Source of the DNA: Acidobacteriota bacterium
GTDB taxonomy: Bacteria; Acidobacteriota; Terriglobia; Acidiferrales; UBA7541
DNA: 64,000 nucleotides
NCBI GenBank assembly: GCA_003224085.1
Contig: QHYK01000082.1
Span: 1-64,000, forward strand
Direction of reading: 5' to 3'
The position numbers and the translations under genes are program-made. Shown here piece by piece: positions 1-8,727 of the stretch. Below the pieces are notes generated by a model. That model was not told where the DNA came from. It made no database searches and saw only the letters and a list, made by a program, of their open reading frames with translations. The number at the start of each line of letters is the position of its first letter. Positions within the stretch are counted from its first letter, which is position 1.

Positions 1-452
<452 letters not shown>

Positions 453-610
453 CATAAAACTTTCTCAAACCGTCTTTGGGGGAGTGGAAGCAAGCTTTGT
501 TTGTACAGTTTGCTTGTTTCGAGTCAAGCTTGTAATGCCAGCCAATTTCTGTTGTCACACTCGCGATGGGTCGCCGTTCATCGGCGCGAACAGTTCGCGA
601 GTCACAAGTT
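453..610 (+). other. 23S-5S spacer
   Basis: The spacer has no coding potential that I trust and no tRNA. It holds inverted 7-base arms at 560-566 and 595-601 (ctcgcga/tcgcgag) and an aagctt-containing inverted pair near 490-532. These could form rRNA processing stems. Confidence 0.6.
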
Positions 611-727
<117 letters not shown>

Positions 728-740
728 TTAAACTGAAATA

Positions 741-780
741 AGCCCCAAGTACCAAACGATGCTTGGGGCTTTTTGTTTTT
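741..780 (+). terminator. Rho-independent terminator of the rrn operon, probably bidirectional
   Basis: A nine-base stem (agccccaag / cttggggct) with a 12-base loop is followed by ttttgttttt. On the other strand the same hairpin is followed by an A/T-rich tract, so it may also end the minus-strand gene that stops at 831. Confidence 0.9.
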
Positions 781-830
781 CAGGACACTTTTGTTGTTTT
801 CTGCTTCGGCGTGGATGGCTATCCGCCCGG

Positions 831-1679
831 CTAAAAGCGGTAGCCAAAGCCAAAGGAAACGACCGGATAGTATTTGAACGGCGAAAGCTTGTTGTTGATC
901 TTGTTTTGTTCCGCGGCGACGTTGGCTTGCACGGTAGGGTCGGTGGCGGCGTTGACGCAGTATAATCCGGTGGCGTCGCATGCGCCGCCGGTCAGGTTCA
1001 GCTTGGTGCGCGCGGATCCCTGAAAAACAGCGCCCATCTCGAAATTGAAGCTAAAGTGCCTAGATTCGGGCACCAGGTTGCCGAACCCAAACATCGCTGT
1101 CGGCGCAGCCTTCACGAAGTCCAGCTGGCCCGTTCCGGTGATGGGATTTGTGGGGTCGCTGGTGTACGTCGCGCCGCCGAGAGTGAACGTGCTTCCGCCG
1201 GGAACGTTGGCAGTGGCCGTGGCGCCGTTTCCGTTGTAAACGAGCAAGCCGGGACTCAGGTGAAAGGTGTGGCCGAGGGGATACCAGTCCAGATGAGCTT
1301 CGACAGAGCGGAGATTGAGCTGGCCCTGGTAGGTAACTCCGTCGTGATTGAAGCCGCGATTGTACTGAAAAATGTTGACGCCACCGCGAACATTCAGTCG
1401 GTTGCTCAAAGAGACTCCCACTTCCGCTCCTGCCCCCAGCGTGGAAAGTCGAATGCCAACACCTGCCAGGCGGGATTCCCTTCTGGCCGTTTGAGGCGAT
1501 GGTGGTTCAGGCACATCGTTCGAAGCGGCGTTCTCCTCATGCGGGTCAGACGCCGAATGCGCTTCCCTAGCATCGCCTGCGGTTTTGGGAGCGTCTCGTT
1601 CGGGAGCAGCAAGACAAATCGTGGGGAAAACAAGCAGCAAGCCGAACAAGGAATTCCTACTCTTCTTGATCCTTCGCAA
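831..1679 (-). CDS. Exported outer-membrane beta-barrel-like protein
   Basis: The product is 282 residues. The N-terminus is a Sec signal (basic MRRIKKSR, hydrophobic core, cleavage near CLAAP at 22-26), followed by a charged, Ser/Pro-rich linker to about residue 70. The remainder shows alternating hydrophobic/polar strands typical of a small beta-barrel and ends in aromatic Phe (FGFGYRF), the classic outer-membrane C-terminal signature. The start is TTG, chosen because aaggag sits seven bases upstream. No enzyme motif is visible. Similar acidobacterial proteins are annotated only as outer membrane protein. It stands alone and ends about 50 bases before the shared rrn terminator. Confidence 0.75.
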   Translation of the reverse strand: MRRIKKSRNSLFGLLLVFPTICLAAPERDAPKTAGDAREAHSASDPHEENAASNDVPEPPSPQTARRESRLAGVGIRLSTLGAGAEVGVSLSNRLNVRGGVNIFQYNRGFNHDGVTYQGQLNLRSVEAHLDWYPLGHTFHLSPGLLVYNGNGATATANVPGGSTFTLGGATYTSDPTNPITGTGQLDFVKAAPTAMFGFGNLVPESRHFSFNFEMGAVFQGSARTKLNLTGGACDATGLYCVNAATDPTVQANVAAEQNKINNKLSPFKYYPVVSFGFGYRF

Positions 1680-2200
1680 CGGGGTTCTCCTTTCGAAGCT
1701 TTCAATTCACACGTCAATGCGTCAAGGCATAGTTGCGGCGGCCTGCCGCAATGCGCCAAACGAATCCGGTCAGTCCAACGGATCATCCGAACGACGAGGC
1801 TAAGGAAAGCAGGCCCGGTCGGAAATTTAAGGGTATAGTTATTTTTTAGCAGTCAGGAGCGGAAGTCGAGACAGGGTTGGACCGGCGTTGCGCTAACTCT
1901 AACTGTTTATAAGTAGGGCCCAATCAGCGCGGGGACGCAGGTTGGGCTTTGGGAGCGGGAAATCGAGACCGAACGCGAAAGGGCATCCCGGACCGGCGGT
2001 TGGGGCTCCTCCACCTAGCAGGAAACCTCTGCCGCAGGCCTCACCGGCTGCCTTCGTCATCCCTTAGGCGGCGCGGCGGACCAATGCTAGGGTAACTAAC
2101 AAGAGATTCTTCGAAAAGTCCTATTGACCCCGGCGACTTACGGGTCTAAGGTTATGTCTCCTCTTTTGGGCCCGGCAAGACATCCATCGGCGAGGTTTCC
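1680..2200. other. Intergenic region, 520 bases, between divergent genes
   Basis: No credible ORF or RNA gene was found. It must hold the promoter of the minus-strand barrel protein and of the plus-strand PilZ gene; one candidate promoter for the latter is listed separately. The rest is unremarkable GC-rich sequence. Confidence 0.5.
2124..2152 (+). promoter_or_regulatory. Candidate sigma-70 promoter of the PilZ gene
   Basis: TTGACC (2124-2129) lies 17 bases from TAAGGT (2147-2152), about 50 bases before the PilZ start. The -35 is good and the -10 is weak, so this is a motif-based guess. Confidence 0.4.
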
Positions 2201-2539
2201 ATGAGCACGAACATCGTCTCCCGCACCGCCGCCAGCGCCATCCAGGAACGCTGGGAAAGATTGCGCAGCCATAAGCGCATCATTTCGCGCGTCAAGCTGT
2301 TGGTGGAGTGGGATCAGGGTGGGCGCAAGGAAAGCGCCAACGCGGTTACCGTAGACGTGAGCCATTCCGGCTGCATGGCTGTGGTGGGAGCGGACCTGCC
2401 GCTGCATCGGAAAGTGCGGCTGATTCATCCGGAGACTGGCCGCAGGGCAGAGGCCGAGGTGGTTTGGCGCAGCCACGAGGCCTGGGACGCCGGATTCGAA
2501 TTGGAGAAGCCCGACGCCACATTTTGGAATTTGAAGTAA
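2201..2539 (+). CDS. PilZ domain protein
   Basis: The product is 112 residues, essentially one PilZ domain. Both halves of the c-di-GMP signature are present: RxxxR at R26-R30 (RIISR) and DxSxxG at D52-G57 (DVSHSG). The family binds cyclic di-GMP and passes the signal to motility, pili or exopolysaccharide machinery; here no effector gene is adjacent. It is cytosolic, with no signal or membrane segment. The ATG is preceded by only a weak cgagg, but the domain begins close behind it. A second PilZ gene is at 33353. Confidence 0.8.
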   Translation: MSTNIVSRTAASAIQERWERLRSHKRIISRVKLLVEWDQGGRKESANAVTVDVSHSGCMAVVGADLPLHRKVRLIHPETGRRAEAEVVWRSHEAWDAGFELEKPDATFWNLK

Positions 2540-2852
2540 ACCCCCATTCAAGACACGCGAGCTTTTTTTCCGCCTTGGTATGCATTGTCGAAACCAGTGC
2601 GACCACTGTTTCGGCAAGCTGTTCTGCATCGTCTCCTACGCACCGGTTTGAGCTAAGGAACCGCCGCCACTTATCTTCCCTAAGATTAAGAAAAAAAATG
2701 ACTTCTAAAGCGTGGCCGAGCAAACGAAGACCTGCCAATCGGTGGTCAGGCGACGGCGGAAAGCCGCCGAGGCGAATAAGCAAAGTGCGGCGGAGCGGCA
2801 GATTTTCGTCAGGCTTCATGCCGGGCGCTTTGCCGCCGGGTTGTATTTGGAA
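2540..2852. other. Intergenic region between convergent genes
   Basis: About 310 bases between the PilZ stop and the end of the minus-strand acyltransferase fusion. It contains a bulged hairpin at 2589-2613 (gaaaccagtg / cactgtttc around cgac) that could stop transcription, though without a T-run. Nothing else is visible. Confidence 0.4.
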
Positions 2853-5800
2853 CTATTGCGGAATCGCCCGCTTGGTCGTCTCCAGCGCCAATTCGCGCGC
2901 TTTCCGCAGATCGAGTTTTCCCGTGCCAAGATACGGCAGTTTTTCGACTCGCAAGAACTGATCCGCCCGCGGTCGCCACAGAGCCGGCAACTCGCTCTTC
3001 CCCAGTTTTTCCAGGCAGTGGTCCAGCCGCTCCTCGTTCAAGGTGTGGAGCACGACGAGGCGCTCGCCTTTTTTGTCGTCGGGCACGGCGGTCACCACGA
3101 ATGTTTGTTCTGTGGCTCCGGCGAGTTCCTGAAGCAAATCTTCCACCTTGATGTGCGGCACCATTTCGCCGCCGATCTTGCTGAAGCGGCTCAACCGGTC
3201 GGTGATGCGGAGAAAACCCTCTTCGTCCATCCGCGCGATGTCGCCCGTGTTGTACCAGCCGTCGCGAAGAACGTCCGCGGTTTTTTCCGGCTTGTTGAGA
3301 TAACCGCGCATGATGTTCGGGCCGCGCACCAGCAGCAAGCCTGGTTCGTTCGCGGGGACTGGCTCCATGGTGTCTGGGTCCACGATTTTCACTGCGATTC
3401 CGGGCAAGGGATGGCCAATGCTGCCCCGCTTGGCGCCCACTTGACGGAAAGAAGCGGCGCGAAAATCCGTGGTATTGATGGTGACCGCGGGCGAACATTC
3501 CGTGCAGCCGTAGCCTTCGTTCGGGCGAATGCCGAAACGATCTTCGAAGGCTTGCGAAATGCGTTCCGGGAGCTTTTCGGCACCCGCCATGACGAAGCGC
3601 AAGCTGCCGAAATCTTCGGGCGCGCAGCGGCGTGTGTAAGCGTTCAGGAACGTGGGTGTGGCGAGCAACATGGTAACCGAGTATTTGCTAACGAGCGCCC
3701 CGATCACGCGCGAATCGAGCGGGTTCGGATGAAACACTACACCGATGCCCGCGGCGGCGGGAAGGCAGAGCGTGCCGGTGAAGCCAAAGGAGTGGAAAAA
3801 CGGCAGGATTCCCAGGATGCGGTCGTTCGCGTGCAGCATGAAAACCTGGTTGAGCTGTTCGACGTTGGAAGCAATGTTGTAGTGCGTAAGAACCACGCCT
3901 TTGGGGTCGCCAGTCGAGCCACTGGAGAAAATAATCGTGGCCATGTCGTCGAGGGTGGCGCGCCGCTGGCTTCCTGCGAATCTCGCCAGCGCTCGAGCGG
4001 GCAAGAAGAGCGCCGCCAGTGCGGCTGCGAGTTTTTCGCTAAACCCGGGATCCTTGGCTACGTCTTCGATGAAAATCGCTTCGCCCGGCGGCTGAACTTT
4101 GACCTTCTCGAGAAAGATGCGCGCCGTAACGACCGTCTTCAGATTGCACTGTTGCGCGCAGGAGGCCAGCGTCTGGTTCGAAGCGGTGTAGTTCAGATTC
4201 ACCGGCACTTTGCCCATCAGCATGGCGGCGAAGTTCACGAGCGCGCCCGGCACCGACGGTGGCAGCAGGATGCCAACCATTTCCTGGCCTTGCCAGTGCT
4301 TGCGCATACGCCGCGCCAGAACCAACGTGCCCACAAGCGCCGAAAAGTATGTCCGCTTCAATCGCTGCCCATCGGCCATGGCGAAACGGAAAGGATGCCT
4401 TCGCGCCGTGTAAGCAAAGGTCTCCGGCAAGATGTGCATGCGCTTTTTGCGGCGTTCGAACGCTTCCGCGCCCAGGTCTTGCACCACGCGGCGCACTTCC
4501 GGCGAAGTGGTGGTGGACGGCAGAGGCTTTCCAAACGTGACGCGCACCGGATACGGAACCCGCCGAGGAAACTTCCACAAGAAGCGCCCGCCCGCAAAAC
4601 TGAAGATCGAGCCCCACACGCCGTCCAGATTCACCGGGATGATGGGGACGTCCACGCCTTTGATAATGCGTTCCAGGCCCCGGCGAAACGGCATCATCTG
4701 GCCGATGCGCGTCATCTGGCCTTCCGGGAAAATGCACACGACTTCGCCGTTTTTCAGCGCCTCGGTGGCCTGCCTCAAAGAATGAATCATTTCGCGCGGG
4801 CCTTGATCCGAGGCGATGGGAATTACGCCCAGGATTTTTGCGAAGGGTTTCACCGCGGGATGCTCGTACGAGCCGCGAAACATCAAGAAGCGGATGGGCC
4901 GGTCAATCGATGCGATCAAAAACAGGGCGTCGGCCATGGAAACGTGATTTGGCGCCAGCAGCGCGCCGCCCCGCGCGGGCACGTTTTCGCGGCCCACCAC
5001 GTCGAGACGGTACAGCGTGTGCGTGGCCATCCACAGCAACAACCGCAATAAGGAGTCCGGCAGCAGCCATACCACATAGGCAGTGGCTGCGAATGTCGCA
5101 AGCGCCGACCAAAAAAATATCCCGCCGGGAGTGAGATGCATGAAGTGCGTGGCAACGTAATACACTCCGGAAGCCGCGCCGATACCGACGAACGAAAGCC
5201 AGTTCGCCGCGCCGATGACGCCGCCCTTTTTGTCCTCTTCCGGCCGGTGCTGGATCAGCGCGCTGATTGGCACGATGAAAAACCCGCCAAAGAAGCCTAA
5301 GCCGGCAAGGAGCAACAAGACCGTGCGGAAGGAAATGTTCGGGACGGCCAAGCACATCCCGAGCGCAGTCATGCCGAGCGAGCCCAGGGGAATCAGGCCG
5401 TACTCAATCTTTCCTGCGGAAAGATACCCCGCGGCGAAGCTACCGAGACCGATTCCAATGGCCACCGCAGCCTGGAGAAAGCCGCCTTGCGTCGCGCGGA
5501 TATGAAGCACGTCCTGGCCGTAAATGAAAATGTCAAACTGCAGCAGCCCGGCAACGAAGAAGAAGTAGGTGTTGCCCCAGACCGCCAGCCACAACACGCG
5601 ATCGTCGCGCATCAATTTCATGGGCGACCAGACATCAATCAGTGAAGCAAGGTGAAACTGTTTCGATGGCGCCGCGGCTGGCACTTGACTGATCAAGAAG
5701 CTCCAAAGCAGACCCACAACCGTGAAACCGAGAAGCAGCACACCTGAATACACTTCCCGTCCGCTAAACGCTTCCGCAAGAAACGAGCCGGTCATGCTGC

Positions 5801-6293
5801 CCAAAATAATCGCCAGGAAGGTTCCGAGTTCGAGAACTCCATTCCCCCAGGACAGTTCTTCCTGCGGGAGCAGTTCGGGAAGCAAGCCGTATTTGGAGGG
5901 CCCGAACAGAGCTCCTTGCGTACAAACCAGAAAGATTGCCGCAAGGGCTAGCTGGAGATTGGACTGAACCAAAGCGGCCGTGGCGAAGAGCATCACTGCA
6001 ACTTCGAAGACTTTCGTCCAGATCGTCACGCTGCGCTTGCTAAAGCGGTCCGCTAGAAACCCGCCAGCCAGCGAAAATAAGACAAAAGGAGCAGCAAACA
6101 ACACGCCGACCAGTAATTCCATTTGGTCGCGCTGCGTTTTGTCTCTCTCGATAGCAAGGATGAGGTAGATGACCAGGAACTTCAGGCCATTTTCGTTGAA
6201 CGCGCCTTGGAATTGCGTGGCGATGAGGCTCCAAAAGCCCAACCGCCACTTTTTTTCCGGCTCATTCGAACAGCGTGTTCCGGGACTTGTCAT
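2853..6293 (-). CDS. aas: LplT-PlsC-acyl-ACP/CoA ligase fusion (Aas-type phospholipid remodelling protein)
   Basis: A single 1146-residue protein with three parts. Residues 1 to about 420 are a 12-helix MFS transporter like the lysophospholipid flippase LplT (FGPSKYGLLPELLP near 130-143). About 430-600 is a PlsC-type 1-acyl-glycerophosphate acyltransferase with the H-x4-D motif at H450-D455 and FPEG at 522-525. About 620-1146 is an AMP-forming acyl ligase with the phosphate loop SSGSTGDPKG at 790-799 and a YNTGD motif. In E. coli LplT and Aas are separate neighbours that import lysophospholipid and re-acylate it; the fusion should do both in the inner membrane. The sequence has no frameshift. 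A separate glycerolipid synthesis role is possible. Confidence 0.9.
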   Translation of the reverse strand: MTSPGTRCSNEPEKKWRLGFWSLIATQFQGAFNENGLKFLVIYLILAIERDKTQRDQMELLVGVLFAAPFVLFSLAGGFLADRFSKRSVTIWTKVFEVAVMLFATAALVQSNLQLALAAIFLVCTQGALFGPSKYGLLPELLPQEELSWGNGVLELGTFLAIILGSMTGSFLAEAFSGREVYSGVLLLGFTVVGLLWSFLISQVPAAAPSKQFHLASLIDVWSPMKLMRDDRVLWLAVWGNTYFFFVAGLLQFDIFIYGQDVLHIRATQGGFLQAAVAIGIGLGSFAAGYLSAGKIEYGLIPLGSLGMTALGMCLAVPNISFRTVLLLLAGLGFFGGFFIVPISALIQHRPEEDKKGGVIGAANWLSFVGIGAASGVYYVATHFMHLTPGGIFFWSALATFAATAYVVWLLPDSLLRLLLWMATHTLYRLDVVGRENVPARGGALLAPNHVSMADALFLIASIDRPIRFLMFRGSYEHPAVKPFAKILGVIPIASDQGPREMIHSLRQATEALKNGEVVCIFPEGQMTRIGQMMPFRRGLERIIKGVDVPIIPVNLDGVWGSIFSFAGGRFLWKFPRRVPYPVRVTFGKPLPSTTTSPEVRRVVQDLGAEAFERRKKRMHILPETFAYTARRHPFRFAMADGQRLKRTYFSALVGTLVLARRMRKHWQGQEMVGILLPPSVPGALVNFAAMLMGKVPVNLNYTASNQTLASCAQQCNLKTVVTARIFLEKVKVQPPGEAIFIEDVAKDPGFSEKLAAALAALFLPARALARFAGSQRRATLDDMATIIFSSGSTGDPKGVVLTHYNIASNVEQLNQVFMLHANDRILGILPFFHSFGFTGTLCLPAAAGIGVVFHPNPLDSRVIGALVSKYSVTMLLATPTFLNAYTRRCAPEDFGSLRFVMAGAEKLPERISQAFEDRFGIRPNEGYGCTECSPAVTINTTDFRAASFRQVGAKRGSIGHPLPGIAVKIVDPDTMEPVPANEPGLLLVRGPNIMRGYLNKPEKTADVLRDGWYNTGDIARMDEEGFLRITDRLSRFSKIGGEMVPHIKVEDLLQELAGATEQTFVVTAVPDDKKGERLVVLHTLNEERLDHCLEKLGKSELPALWRPRADQFLRVEKLPYLGTGKLDLRKARELALETTKRAIPQ

Positions 6294-6415
6294 CCGCGCG
6301 CACCAATCCTCTGGATGGAAAGCTACAGAGATAGAACGATTCTAGCAGTGCTTCTTGCAGACAGGATATGAGGTTTGCAGAGCGTGTAACGTTAAAGGGA
6401 CACGGGCCGGCTGGG

Positions 6416-6832
6416 CTACGGATTGGAAACCTGGAAGGACAAGCTGTTCTCGCGAATTCGCTGCCAAGACTTCGACCAGGCCTCATGCACCGGACTCTCC
6501 GCATAATCTGCCGCGGCTTCCGCGCTCGTGAACTCGATGGCATAAACTCCGGTGAAATCCCGGGCCTGGTTGCGTTCCGTCTTCAGCCAAATATTCTTGA
6601 TACCGGGAATCTTGCCCGCCATGTCCTTAATACCCTCGATGGCCTTTTCCCGGTCGTAGTTCGAAGTGTCTTCTCTGAACTTGTACACCACCACGTGCAG
6701 CACGGTTTTCGGCTGGCCGAAACGGTTTTGTGCCGCGGCGCTGCGTGCGTGAAGCCTGCCGGCGGCTGCGCCCGAAATAAACAGCGCCGCTCCGAGCGCG
6801 ACCCGCGCAATCCGTTTCCTGATCGGCCTCAT
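6416..6832 (-). CDS. Exported Dabb (stress-responsive alpha/beta barrel) domain protein
   Basis: The product is 138 residues. An N-terminal signal peptide (basic MRPIRKR, hydrophobic stretch, Ala-rich cleavage near 25-35) precedes a Dabb ferredoxin-like domain from about residue 42 (TVLHVVVYKF) to the end, including the typical 'tgvyaieFtsaeaaadYaesPvHe' ending. Dabb domains are small dimeric barrels whose biochemical role is mostly unknown. The ATG has ggagg spaced properly upstream. It lies downstream of the next plus-strand region and is probably monocistronic. Confidence 0.75.
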   Translation of the reverse strand: MRPIRKRIARVALGAALFISGAAAGRLHARSAAAQNRFGQPKTVLHVVVYKFREDTSNYDREKAIEGIKDMAGKIPGIKNIWLKTERNQARDFTGVYAIEFTSAEAAADYAESPVHEAWSKSWQRIRENSLSFQVSNP

Positions 6833-6947
6833 GGTTCCTCCTGGTTTTCCGTGCGAAACAAGGCTCTCGACAGTTTATGCAAGCGGCCGAGCGGGACGCA
6901 AATCACGCGCTCCCGAAATTCAAAGATACCCGCACAGAATTTGACGG

Positions 6948-7220
6948 ATGAACCGCCTCGCCGTTACCCTCCGTAAGACATGGATCGTCGGGGGCCGCAT
7001 GGCTTGGTCAAGCGGAGATTCCCGGGGAAGGCCGGCGCAATCGGCGGCCGCACCCGCACTTCCGCGGATTTGCGTAGGCTACCTGCTTGGCATCGCGACA
7101 CTCGTCGCCGAGATGGTGGCCATCTCGCTGCGCCCGGAGCTCGCCAAGCAACCCCCTCTCATCCCCCCGCTTTATCTGTTCCCGGCGAACTTTATCGCTT
7201 TGCTTGTCGGTGCTTCCCGA
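6948..7220 (+). pseudogene. Truncated remnant of a small membrane protein gene
   Basis: An open frame begins at ATG 6948. Its middle part (RICVGYLLGIATLVAEM, then QPPLIPPLYLFPANFIALL at about 7160-7200) reads like the start of a polytopic hypothetical protein seen in acidobacteria. After about residue 88 the frame loses all hydrophobic pattern and runs into the next gene's leader, so the C-terminus is missing. The region between the Dabb gene and the M20 start otherwise holds only the M20 promoter. The family resemblance is from memory and is not verified. Confidence 0.3.
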
Positions 7221-7273
7221 TCAACAGCAAGGCCCGCTGCCTTTTTCTTGATTTCTCGTTCCAAGGAGAACAA

Positions 7274-8701
7274 ATGCCGAGAGCAATTCGTTGGGCGCTG
7301 CTGTTTTGTTGGATAGCCGGGTTTGCTGCGCCTGTCCGGGCACAAAGTCCGGATCCCACGAACCAGATGGCACGCGACCTTCTCAAACAGCTCGTCGAAA
7401 TCAACACGACCGACTCGGTTGGCAACGTGACCACTGCCGCGGAAGCCATGGCCCAGCGGCTGCGCGACGCCGGCTTCACCGAAGATGACCTTCACGTGAC
7501 CGGGGCGAACGACCGCAAAAAGAATCTCGTCGTGCGTTATCGAGGAACCGGGAAGCGCAAGCCCATCCTTTTTATCGGCCATCTGGACGTCGTCGAAGCG
7601 CTTCGCTCCGACTGGACCACGGACCCATTCGAATTCATCGAGAAAGGCGGCTTCTTTTACGGCCGCGGCACCGAGGACATGAAAGAGGGTGACGCCATTC
7701 TGGTCACCAATTTCATGCGCCTAAGAAAAGAGAACTTTCTTCCCGACCGCGACCTGATTCTCGCGCTGACCGCCGACGAGGAAGGCGGCTCGGCGAACGG
7801 CGTGGACTGGCTACGGAAGCAGCATCGCGACTGGATTGAGGCCGAGTACTGCATCAACCTGGATGGCGGAGAATTCGAAAAGGAAAATGGAAAGCCCGTT
7901 CTGGCGGCGATTCAAGCCAGCGAAAAAGTGTACGCGGATTTTCGGTTCGAGTCCCGGAATCCCGGCGGCCACAGCTCGGTCCCCACGCCCGACAATGCCA
8001 TCTATCACCTGGCCGGCGCGCTGGCCCGCCTGCAATCGTTTTCGTTTCCCCTGCACATGAACGAGATCACTCGCAACTATTTCGAGCGCATGGCCGCGCT
8101 CGCTTCCGGCCAGGCTTCCGCCGACATGAAGGCCGTGGCCAAAGAGCCTCCTGATGCTGCCGCCGCCCGCCGCCTTTCCGAGAGCGCCTATTACAATTCC
8201 TTGCTCCACACCACTTGCGTCGCCACGATGCTTTCCGGCGGTCACGCGGCGAACGCGCTGCCGCAAACCGCGCGCGCCAACGTCAATTGCCGCATTTTCC
8301 CCGGCGAAGATCCGCAGGAAATTCTCAAAACTCTCGAACGCGTCGCCAACGACCCGAAAGTGAAAATCAGCATGGTGTCGCAGACCGACCCCGATGGAAA
8401 ACCGGTGCCCGTGGTCGCCGTTCCTCCTTCGCCGCTGCTTCCCGAACTGACCCAGGCAATGAAGAGAATTTTGACGATCAGCTGGCCCGGGGTTCCTCTG
8501 GTTGCCACCATGTCCACCGGCGCCACCGATGGCAAATACACACGCAGTGCCGGCATTCCCACCTACGGCATTTCCTGCATGTTTTTTGACAAGAATGACG
8601 ACCGTTCCCACGGAAAGGACGAGCGTGTCGGCGTTCAGGACTTCTACGACGGCGTGGCGTTCAATTACAAACTGATTCGCGAACTTTCAACGCCAAATTA
8701 A
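7274..8701 (+). CDS. Exported M20 family metallopeptidase
   Basis: The product is 475 residues. The signal peptide MPRAIRWALLFCWIAGFAA is cleaved near VRAQS. Then comes an M20/ArgE-DapE-CPG2 zinc peptidase: H103-x-D105 (GHLD) for the first metal ligand, the GRGTEDMKEG loop, TADEEGG with the catalytic Glu pair, and a dimerisation domain around NPGGHSS. The family hydrolyses peptide or acyl-amino-acid amide bonds; with the export signal it acts in the periplasm. The start is the ATG following aaggag at 7262-7267, not the longer upstream frame. It converges on the M48 gene with only 26 bases between. Confidence 0.9.
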   Translation: MPRAIRWALLFCWIAGFAAPVRAQSPDPTNQMARDLLKQLVEINTTDSVGNVTTAAEAMAQRLRDAGFTEDDLHVTGANDRKKNLVVRYRGTGKRKPILFIGHLDVVEALRSDWTTDPFEFIEKGGFFYGRGTEDMKEGDAILVTNFMRLRKENFLPDRDLILALTADEEGGSANGVDWLRKQHRDWIEAEYCINLDGGEFEKENGKPVLAAIQASEKVYADFRFESRNPGGHSSVPTPDNAIYHLAGALARLQSFSFPLHMNEITRNYFERMAALASGQASADMKAVAKEPPDAAAARRLSESAYYNSLLHTTCVATMLSGGHAANALPQTARANVNCRIFPGEDPQEILKTLERVANDPKVKISMVSQTDPDGKPVPVVAVPPSPLLPELTQAMKRILTISWPGVPLVATMSTGATDGKYTRSAGIPTYGISCMFFDKNDDRSHGKDERVGVQDFYDGVAFNYKLIRELSTPN

Positions 8702-8727
8702 AACAAACGAATAGCGTATTTTCGAAG

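Noticed and set aside
2712-5051. Very long plus-strand open frame (779 codons)
   Set aside because: It lies antisense to the Aas fusion, whose motifs are intact; its own product is rich in Arg/His without a domain. GC-rich shadow frame.
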